The notes under the pieces: model-generated
Told to the model about the DNA's origin: nothing
Databases searched by the model: none
The model's input: the letters and a program-made list of their open reading frames with translations, nothing else
Shown here: positions 57,544 to 64,000 of the stretch, piece after piece
Layout: every line of letters begins with the position of its first letter
How positions within the stretch are numbered: position 1 is the first letter of the stretch
Assembly (NCBI RefSeq): GCF_014648295.1
Contig: NZ_BMQV01000013.1
Coordinates: 33,348 to 97,347, forward strand
Source of the DNA: Shewanella saliphila
GTDB lineage: Bacteria; Pseudomonadota; Gammaproteobacteria; Enterobacterales; Shewanellaceae
Length of the DNA: 64,000 nucleotides
Direction of reading: 5' to 3'
Made by a program: the position numbers and the translations under genes

Positions 57544-58902
57544 ATGGGACTAATACTAATTCTACTTGGCGTGATTGCGTTCATCGTCGTCGCCACCTCT
57601 AAATTTAAACTCCACCCTTTCTTAACATTGATCTTAGCCTCGTTTATCGCGGCTTTTGCCTATGGACTGCCTAGCCAAGAAATCGCTAAAACCATCACCG
57701 GTGGCTTTGGTGGTATTTTAGGCTATATTGGTTTAGTGATTGTCTTGGGGACGATCATTGGTACCATTTTAGAAAAAAGTGGCGCAGCAATTACCATGGC
57801 AGAAGTGGTCATTAAACTGTTTGGTCAACGCTTTCCAACGTTAACCATGTCGATCATCGGCTACCTGGTGTCTATTCCAGTATTTTGCGACTCTGGCTTT
57901 GTTATTTTAAATTCGCTCAAGCAATCAATGGCCAGCCGCATGAAAGTGTCTAACGTGGCAATGAGTGTCGCGTTAGCGACAGGCCTGTATGCAACTCATA
58001 CTTTTGTACCGCCAACACCCGGTCCCATTGCTGCTGCAGGTAACTTAGGCCTAGAATCACAATTAGGTTTAGTCATTGCTGTGGGTGTATTTGTTGCTGC
58101 AATCGCCGCATTCGCCGGCATGTTATGGGCAAATAGATTTAAAAATGAAGAGCCAGATGGTGAAGGCGCAGAAGAGTTAAATCAACAACTTGATCAACTC
58201 GATGACCTTAAAAGTGCTTACGGTAAACTACCAAGCCCAACCAAAGCATTTGCCCCTATTTTTGTGCCAATTTTACTCATTTGCCTAGGGTCGATAGCCA
58301 ACTTCCCTTCTAAACCACTTGGCGAAGAAAGCATATTCTCAATATTAGTATTTTTAGGCCAGCCAGTTAACGCTTTAATGATTGGTTTACTATTGTCGCT
58401 ATTTCTCTTGAAAAGCGATAAAAAAATTGCCGAGTTTAGTGAACGTATCAGCCAGGGGCTTGTGGTTGCTGCACCAATTTTACTGATCACCGGTGCCGGT
58501 GGTGCATTTGGTTCGGTATTAAAAGCCACTGAAATTGGCGCATTTTTAGGTAGCAGCTTATCGGCATTAGGTGTGGGTATATTTATGCCATTCATTGTTG
58601 CCAGTGCTTTAAAGTCTGCTCAAGGTTCTTCAACCGTGGCACTAGTTGCAACCTCAGCGTTAGTGGCACCATTACTTGGTGATATTGGCCTAGACTCTGA
58701 AATGGGCCGCGTACTGACCGTGATGGCGATTGGTGCTGGCGCAATGACAGTATCACACGCCAATGACAGCTTCTTTTGGGTTGTAACCCAATTTAGCCGC
58801 ATGAGCGTTAAACAAGCTTACCGCGCACAAACTGCAGCAACCTTAGTCCAGGGTGTCACCGCAATGATTGTTGTGTACATCCTCAGCTTATTTTTACTGT
58901 AA
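57544..58902 (+). CDS. GntP-family gluconate/glycerate permease
   Basis: A 452-residue protein with about twelve membrane segments and the GntP signatures SIPVFCDSGFVIL, HTFVPPTPGPIAAAG, GAGGAFGSVLKATEIG and HANDSFFWVVTQFS. Flanking cdaR and a glycerate kinase predict uptake of glycerate or a related sugar acid with protons. 18 bases separate its stop from the kinase start, so they are an operon. The first residues MGLILILLGVIAFIVVA form the first membrane helix. Confidence 0.9.
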   Translation: MGLILILLGVIAFIVVATSKFKLHPFLTLILASFIAAFAYGLPSQEIAKTITGGFGGILGYIGLVIVLGTIIGTILEKSGAAITMAEVVIKLFGQRFPTLTMSIIGYLVSIPVFCDSGFVILNSLKQSMASRMKVSNVAMSVALATGLYATHTFVPPTPGPIAAAGNLGLESQLGLVIAVGVFVAAIAAFAGMLWANRFKNEEPDGEGAEELNQQLDQLDDLKSAYGKLPSPTKAFAPIFVPILLICLGSIANFPSKPLGEESIFSILVFLGQPVNALMIGLLLSLFLLKSDKKIAEFSERISQGLVVAAPILLITGAGGAFGSVLKATEIGAFLGSSLSALGVGIFMPFIVASALKSAQGSSTVALVATSALVAPLLGDIGLDSEMGRVLTVMAIGAGAMTVSHANDSFFWVVTQFSRMSVKQAYRAQTAATLVQGVTAMIVVYILSLFLL

Positions 58903-58920
58903 CCCTTAATAGAGATTATT

Positions 58921-60090
58921 ATGAAAATCGTTATTGCACCAGACTCGTTTAAAGAAAGCCTTAGTGCACTTGAGGTTGCTAACGCCATTGAACAGGGATT
59001 TAAGCAGGTTTTCCCTAATATAGAATATTGCAAAGTGCCCATGGCCGATGGTGGCGAAGGCACAGTGCAAGCAATGGTCGATGCCACAGGTGGACAAATT
59101 GTAGAATGCCAAGTCACAGGCCCATTAGGTGAACCTGTTGAAGCATTTTACGGCATTCTTGGACAGACTGATGCCAATAGCCGCCGCACCGCCGTGATTG
59201 AAATGGCTGCGGCATCAGGGCTTCATTTAGTCTCAACAACTCAGCGTAACCCTCTGCTGACTACCAGTTACGGTGTGGGTGAGTTAATAGCCGATGCACT
59301 TAACAATGGTATCAAGCATATTATTTTAGGCCTGGGTGGCAGTGCCACCAATGACGCTGGCGCAGGTATGATACAAGCGCTTGGGGCTAAGTTAACTGAT
59401 GTTAATGGCCGCAACATTGCTTTGGGTGGTGCGGCATTAGCAACACTGCATAATATCGACCTTGAATTGCTTCATCCTTGTATCAGTGAATGCAAGATTG
59501 AAGTCGCTTGCGATGTCGATAATCCGTTATGTGGCCCTCGAGGGGCTAGCGCTATTTTTGGCCCTCAAAAAGGGGCTACTCACTTAATGGTGGAGCAGCT
59601 CGACCAAGCTTTGGCTCACTTTGCTAATGTGATTAATCGTCAAGATTCACCGTACATAAAACTCGGCTGTGAACATCAAGCGGGTGCAGGTGCTGCTGGC
59701 GGCATGGGCTTTGGGGTTATGGCATTACTCGCTGCAACCTTAAAACCTGGCGTCGACATCGTGACTGAAACGGTTCAGCTCGCACAACATTGTCAGGATG
59801 CCGATTTAGTCATTACCGGCGAAGGTCGCCTTGATGGGCAAACTGTGTTTGGTAAAACGCCTATGGGCGTACTCAATGTCGCTAAAAGATACAATGTACC
59901 TGTTATCGGCATTGCTGGCTGTTTAGGTGATGGTGCAGACGCCATTTTAGAGCAAGGGATGAAAGCGATATTTCCTATTATTCCGTCATTACAGCCGCTA
60001 GAGCAGGTTTTGATAGAGGCGCAAACAAACCTTACTCACACAGCGCAAAACATTGCAGCAGTTTGGTCATTATCTCTTAACCGGATTTAA
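58921..60090 (+). CDS. garK: Glycerate 2-kinase (GarK/GlxK family)
   Basis: A 389-residue glycerate kinase of the class I fold: MKIVIAPDSFKESLSALEVANAIEQGF, the MADGGEGTVQAMV motif, GLGGSATNDAGAGMIQALGA and DADLVITGEGRLDGQTVFGKTP. It phosphorylates D-glycerate with ATP to 2-phosphoglycerate, which enters lower glycolysis. It is coupled to the permease and followed by a terminator. E. coli paralogues GarK and GlxK cannot be told apart here. Confidence 0.92.
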   Translation: MKIVIAPDSFKESLSALEVANAIEQGFKQVFPNIEYCKVPMADGGEGTVQAMVDATGGQIVECQVTGPLGEPVEAFYGILGQTDANSRRTAVIEMAAASGLHLVSTTQRNPLLTTSYGVGELIADALNNGIKHIILGLGGSATNDAGAGMIQALGAKLTDVNGRNIALGGAALATLHNIDLELLHPCISECKIEVACDVDNPLCGPRGASAIFGPQKGATHLMVEQLDQALAHFANVINRQDSPYIKLGCEHQAGAGAAGGMGFGVMALLAATLKPGVDIVTETVQLAQHCQDADLVITGEGRLDGQTVFGKTPMGVLNVAKRYNVPVIGIAGCLGDGADAILEQGMKAIFPIIPSLQPLEQVLIEAQTNLTHTAQNIAAVWSLSLNRI

Positions 60091-60111
60091 TCCCTTATTT
60101 GCCGATAACTC

Positions 60112-60147
60112 AAAACGCCTAACACCCTTGTGTTAGGCGTTTTTTTA
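60112..60147 (+). terminator. Terminator of the permease-glycerate kinase operon
   Basis: AAAACGCCTAACAC, short loop, GTGTTAGGCG and a T-run. Strong G+C-rich stem, 22 bases past the garK stop. Confidence 0.92.
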
Positions 60148-60301
60148 TCGCTGTAATTTAGGGCGAACAGGATAAATACTTGAAGCAATGCAAGGCTTAA
60201 AGTAAAGTTAGCACCCTCTTTTCGTCCCATAGGCATCGTGGCCGTTTTTACCCATGAGTCATTAGCTATAGAACGAAGTTTTCATTACAACGGCAAGTAA
60301 A

Positions 60302-61960
60302 ATGACCTCAAAAATCACCCGTCAAGCTCAGGCTTCTGCAGACAGTTTATTGCGTATCTTTACCGCGCCAGAAGACGCCTCCTCGACGTTAAGCATTATT
60401 GAACAAAGGTTATCTCAAGACTTAGCCGGATTTTTAGGCAATAGCATTGCCGCGTTAGAAAAACCGTTATCAGAAATCGAAACAGACTTTAATGCTCATC
60501 AAATTCCAGTAGATCCTACATTTGTCTCTGACTACGCTGACGAAATCATGCAAAATTTGGTGGCTCATTCGGTCCATACCGCAGCGCCCAGTTTTATTGG
60601 TCATATGACCTCAGCCCTACCTTATTTTGTGTTGCCGTTATCTAAAATGATGGTTGGGCTTAATCAAAACTTAGTTAAAATTGAAACATCAAAAGCCTTT
60701 ACCCCGCTAGAGCGTCAGGTGCTAGGCATGATGCATCACTTAGTGTATCAACAGCCCGGCAACTTTTATGATCAATGGATGCACAGTGCCAATCATTCCC
60801 TTGGTGCTTTTTGTTCAGGCGGCACAGTGGCAAACATCACCGCATTATGGATAGCCCGTAACCGTTTGCTCAAACCACAAGGTGACTTTAAAGGGATCAC
60901 ACGCGAAGGTATGCCTAAAGCTCTGCGTTTTTATGGTTTTGACGATTTAGCGATTTTAGTGTCCGAGCGTGGACATTACTCTTTAGGCAAAACAGCTGAT
61001 TTACTGGGCATTGGCCGCGACAATATTATCAGTATCGCAACCGATGAAAATAATAAAGTCGATGTCGAGGCTATGCGCCAAGCCGCTAACACTCTTGCGG
61101 CGCAAAATATTAAGGTGATGGCCATTGTTGGCGTTGCCGGTACCACAGAAACCGGTAATGTTGACCCGTTAACAGAACTAGCAGAACTGGCTGCAGAGTT
61201 ACAATGTCATTTCCACGTTGACGCAGCTTGGGGCGGTGCAAGCCTGTTATCTAACAAATACCGTCATTTACTGAAAGGCATAGAGTTAGCGGATTCCGTC
61301 ACCATTGATGCCCATAAACAAATGTATGTGCCTATGGGCGCCGGGATGGTGTTATTTAAAGACCCAGAACTGGCTAATTCCATTGTGCATCATGCAGAAT
61401 ATATCTTACGAGTCGGCTCAAAAGACTTAGGCAGTCACACCCTTGAAGGTTCACGCCCAGGTATGGCTATGTTAGTGCATGCTTGCCTACAGATTATTGG
61501 CCGCGACGGCTACGAGATTTTAATTAATAATAGTTTGGAAAAAGCCCGCTATTTTGCTTCTATTATCAAGCAACACCCAGAGTTCGAATTGGTTACCGAG
61601 CCTGAGCTATGTTTATTAACGTATCGCTTTATTCCCAACACCATTCAGCAGTTGCTCAACAACGCTGTAGCAAACAATAATAAGGCGCTAGTCGCCCAAA
61701 TCAATGAGCTTATCGACGGCTTAACCCAATTTATTCAAAAGCATCAGCGTGAGCAAGGTAAGTCATTTGTATCCCGTACACGTATTCAACCTGCACAGTA
61801 TTTCAGACAGCACACCACAGTCTTTAGAGTCGTTTTAGCCAATCCGTTAACCGACGAGAAAATCTTGCATGACGTGTTGACTGAGCAAGCTGAAATAGCC
61901 CAATTAGACAATGAGTTTTTACCACAACTGTTAGCGTTGGTGGCACAACCCCATCAATAA
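60302..61960 (+). CDS. panP: PLP-dependent decarboxylase, PanP-like aspartate 1-decarboxylase
   Basis: A 552-residue group II PLP decarboxylase with HVDAAWGGA (H305, D307) and the PLP lysine K339 in DAHKQMYVPMGAG. Its N-terminal 100 residues (SLLRIFTAPEDASSTLSIIEQRL...) and length fit the PanP family (TIGR03799-type), described in Vibrio as an aspartate 1-decarboxylase that makes beta-alanine for pantothenate in bacteria without PanD. A glutamate decarboxylase name is often given by homology. It is a single gene. S. oneidensis has a similar gene beside the glycerate genes, as I recall. Confidence 0.8.
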   Translation: MTSKITRQAQASADSLLRIFTAPEDASSTLSIIEQRLSQDLAGFLGNSIAALEKPLSEIETDFNAHQIPVDPTFVSDYADEIMQNLVAHSVHTAAPSFIGHMTSALPYFVLPLSKMMVGLNQNLVKIETSKAFTPLERQVLGMMHHLVYQQPGNFYDQWMHSANHSLGAFCSGGTVANITALWIARNRLLKPQGDFKGITREGMPKALRFYGFDDLAILVSERGHYSLGKTADLLGIGRDNIISIATDENNKVDVEAMRQAANTLAAQNIKVMAIVGVAGTTETGNVDPLTELAELAAELQCHFHVDAAWGGASLLSNKYRHLLKGIELADSVTIDAHKQMYVPMGAGMVLFKDPELANSIVHHAEYILRVGSKDLGSHTLEGSRPGMAMLVHACLQIIGRDGYEILINNSLEKARYFASIIKQHPEFELVTEPELCLLTYRFIPNTIQQLLNNAVANNNKALVAQINELIDGLTQFIQKHQREQGKSFVSRTRIQPAQYFRQHTTVFRVVLANPLTDEKILHDVLTEQAEIAQLDNEFLPQLLALVAQPHQ

Positions 61961-62080
61961 CGTCGATGTCTATAACCTGTTAGCTAGCTTCGCGTCGCCA
62001 CGGCATTCAGGAGTTTGTATTTTTGACTTATGGCTCATGACCACAAACACTTAAGTTCACATGGTTCCACCCTGCACTAG

Positions 62081-62112
62081 CCAAAAGGGGATTAACAGCA
62101 ATCCTCTTTTGG
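62081..62112. terminator. Hairpin downstream of panP
   Basis: CCAAAAGGGGATT, loop AACAGC, AATCCTCTTTTGG: a 13-position stem with one G-T wobble, 120 bases past the panP stop. No T-run follows the stem, so it may be a structured 3' end or part of the repeat region rather than an intrinsic terminator. Confidence 0.4.
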
Positions 62113-62132
62113 ATAGCCCTTGCCATTCCGTC

Positions 62133-63738
62133 CTCAAGTTCAGAGTTGAATTTGAACATTTTAAGGCTAAAACCAACGCGTTTTTGGTTGACCAAAGCTT
62201 GTTAGCACCTTTCACGTCGTCCCGGCAATGCTTTTGAGCCGGGATCCAGGTGTTGGTTTTGATTTGAACTCATGGCCTGCCGCAGATAATTTACAAGCCG
62301 TTGCGAATATCACGATAACAAGGCTGTGAAAGTGCAAATGATTAAGCGAGACGCCGCAAGCACATCCATGTGGGCTTAACCAAAACATCCCTGTTTTGGA
62401 CACTCGCTGACTCATCTGCACCTGCCACTATTTACTTTCAATTCAACCTCTTGTGTATCTGAAGGTTTAGTCTCAATAAAGATTTGAACCATATTATGGA
62501 AAATAGCAAGTGACTCGAAAACTCGAGGCTTACCAAATCTGAGCATTTATTATTCAATTATTGTTCAATCTGCAAGACTGAGTGGCATGTTAATTTTACA
62601 GGTTCCAAGCAGATGTTGCTTGTGGGAGGGTCTACCCCACGAAGTGTTTTGGGTATCACAAGTAAAGGCCATGGCTAGCTCGCGTATTCTTGTGTAAAAA
62701 GTCTTCAACGGCCTCATGAATTTGGGCATTTGAAAGCTAAGACCAACTCGTTTTTGGTGGACCAAAGCTTGTTAGCACCCTTCTCGTCGTCCCGGCAACG
62801 CTTTTGAGCCGGGATCCAGGTGTTGGTTTTGATTTGAACTCATAGCCTGCCGCAGATAATTTACAAGCCGTTGCGAATATCACGATAACAAGGCTGTGAA
62901 AGTGCAAATGATTAAGCGAGACGCCGCAAGCACATCCATGTGGGCTTAACCAAAACATCCCTGTTTGGATACTCGCCGACTCATCTGCTCCTGCCACTAT
63001 CTATCTTCGATTCAACCCCTTGTGTATCTGAAGGTTAAGTCTCAATAAAGATTTGAACCATATTATGGAAAATAGAAAGTGACTCGAAAACTCGAGGCTT
63101 ACCCAATCTGAGCATTTATTATTCACCAGAAAGGCAGGTGGCATGTTAATTTTTCAGGTTCCAAGCAGCTGTTGCTTGTGGGAGGGTCTACCCCACGAAG
63201 TGTTTTGGGTATCACAAGTAAAGGCCATGGCTAGCTCACGTATTCTTGTGTAAAAAGTCTTCAACGGCCTCAAGTTCAGAGTTGAATTTGGGTATTTGAA
63301 AGTTAAGACCAACTCGTTTTTGGTGGACCAAAGCTTGTTAGCCCCCTTCTCGTCGTCCCGGCAACGCTTTTGAGCCGGGATCCAGGTGTTGGTTTTGATT
63401 TGAACTCATAGCCTGCCGCAGGTAATTTACAAGCCGTTGCGAATATCACGATAACAAGGCTGTGAAAGTGCAAATGATTAAGCGAGACGCCGCAAGCACG
63501 TCCATGTGGGCTTAACCAAAACATCCCTGTTTTGGACACTCGCTGACTCATCTGCACCTGCCACTATCTATCTTCGATTCAACCCCTTGTGTATCTGAAG
63601 GTTAAGTCTCAATAAAGATTTGAACCATATTATGGAAAATAGAAAGTGACTCGAAAACTCGAGGTTTACCAAATCTGAGCATTTATTATTAACCAGAAAG
63701 GCTGAGCAATCTGCAAAGCTGGGTGGGATGTTAATTTT
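62133..63738. repeat. Tandem array of ~568-bp noncoding units (about 2.8 copies)
   Basis: Three copies are aligned by the marker ACCAAAGCTTGTTAGC at 62191, 62761 and 63327, spaced 570 and 566 bases. The copies are very similar, with scattered substitutions and small indels; copy 2 lacks a short segment (AGTTCAGAGTTGA) in its leading part, and copy 3 breaks off near 63738 where GGTTCCAAGCAG is replaced by an A/T-rich run. Each unit contains a dyad, TCCCGGC-N11-GCCGGGA, that resembles REP-type stems. Short minus-strand frames occur in each unit, but differences between copies change amino acids, so they are not treated as genes. Confidence 0.9.
62221..62251. repeat. REP-like stem inside unit 1 (also at about 62791 and 63357)
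   Basis: CCCGGC, eleven bases, GCCGGG: the strongest short dyad in each repeat unit, followed by ATCCAGGTGTTGG. It resembles the widespread gammaproteobacterial palindromes built on CCCGG/CCGGG followed by ATCCAG. The three copies lie at the same position in each unit. Confidence 0.5.
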
Positions 63739-63919
63739 CAAAAAAATGAAAAGCGTTATTTTTTTCAGAAAAATCACACTAAGAAAGCCTCAATATGTGT
63801 TTGCATGCTTTATTGCTAAGAATACGGCGATTTGACAGCTCACAGACATACGAAGTAGATGAATTTGTTGATTGAGATGTATTAGTCTCGACTTGATCTG
63901 ACATTCAACTTGAAAAAGT
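63739..63919. other. Intergenic stretch between the tandem array and the right-edge hairpin
   Basis: No gene, RNA or repeat was recognised here. It begins with an A/T-rich run where the third repeat unit stops. If the right-edge gene belongs to a mobile element, the element's left end should lie in this stretch. Confidence 0.35.
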
Positions 63920-63981
63920 GAGAGTTACCCGTTTTGATAAAGGTGTCGAATCTTTTAATCAAAACCAAAAAGGTAACTCTC
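63920..63981 (+). promoter_or_regulatory. RBS-sequestering hairpin before the right-edge gene
   Basis: GAGAGTTACC (63920-63929) pairs perfectly with GGTAACTCTC (63972-63981), and GTTTTGAT (63931-63938) with ATCAAAAC (63958-63965). Together they give 18 base pairs with one asymmetric internal loop. The second arm contains the AAGGT ribosome-binding site and ends exactly at the ATG at 63982. Folding of this leader should hide the ribosome-binding site. Confidence 0.7.
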
Positions 63982-64000
63982 ATGTTTCATACTAACAATC
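63982..64000 (+). CDS. Start of an unidentified gene (continues beyond window)
   Basis: Only ATG TTT CAT ACT AAC AAT (MFHTNN) is visible. It follows an AAGGT ribosome-binding site within a stable hairpin. The setting, beside repeats and with a sequestered start, suggests the transposase of an insertion sequence, but no protein family can be read from six residues. Confidence 0.35.

Noticed and set aside
62212..63557. Three similar short minus-strand reading frames (about 69-86 codons), one in each tandem unit, sharing GMFWLSPHG and FKSKPTPGS
   Set aside because: They arise only because the unit is repeated. The differences between copies (for example His/Tyr, Ser/Pro, Cys/Arg) mostly change amino acids, and no start signal or family resemblance is seen.
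62133..63738. CRISPR array
   Set aside because: Units are about 568 bases and continuous; there are no short repeats alternating with unique spacers and no cas genes.

Overview
The window is a piece of a Shewanella chromosome, moderately AT-rich. The genus call rests on the metal-reduction genes (omcA-like, mtrC, mtrA, mtrB), a periplasmic tetraheme flavocytochrome fumarate reductase, and proteins that I recall as closely similar to S. oneidensis MtrA, MtrC and CdaR. The fumarate reductase resembles the iron-induced Ifc3 of S. frigidimarina as I remember it, so a close relative of that species is likely. No database search was possible.

Layout. 1-5200: an ifc-type locus with ifcA (runs off the left edge), a porin gene and a LysR gene that are both broken by single-base losses, and a DUF819 membrane protein. 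5250-14820: protein quality control, all on the minus strand: an AraC/GyrI-like regulator, ppiD, hupB, lon, clpX, clpP and tig. 15200-15540: three tRNA genes (Pro, Arg, His). 15800-23020: housekeeping genes folD, cysS, ppiB, lpxH, miaE, a Yip1 membrane protein and glnS. 23240-28800: ferrous iron uptake feoAB, a GNAT acetyltransferase, a small parvulin and a DUF885 lipoprotein. 28870-29540: a gene-free, strongly folded intergenic element. 29630-38640: a TonB2/TtpC-type energy-transduction operon, a SAM methyltransferase and a large TonB-dependent receptor. 39220-45260: polB and dinG diverging from one shared LexA (SOS) box, followed by a TSUP permease and priC. 45270-47260: a DUF2057 protein, a histone-deacetylase-family protein and a ComFB-like protein. 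47417-47518: the SRP (4.5S) RNA gene on the minus strand. 47870-55460: the extracellular electron-transfer cluster omcA-like / mtrC / mtrA / mtrB. 55890-61960: cdaR, a GntP-family permease, glycerate kinase and a PanP-type decarboxylase. 62130-63740: about 2.8 tandem copies of a ~568-bp noncoding unit. 63920-64000: a hairpin that buries a ribosome-binding site, followed by the first codons of a gene that runs off the right edge.

How the parts work together. MtrA, MtrB and MtrC should form the trans-outer-membrane electron conduit, with the OmcA-like lipoprotein as a second surface terminal reductase. Both the omcA-like gene and mtrC are preceded by CRP-like sites, and a terminator separates the two transcription units. 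Iron released by metal reduction can enter through FeoAB, and complexed substrates through the TonB system and its receptor. The cdaR-gntP-garK genes form a glycerate-use module. lon has a convincing heat-shock promoter of its own.

No wholly new multi-gene system was recognised. The least explained pieces are the folded element at 28967-29533, the tandem array at 62133-63738, the hairpin-gated start at the right edge, the perfect 10-4-10 palindrome upstream of the TonB operon, and the cluster of three one-base lesions in the ifc locus.
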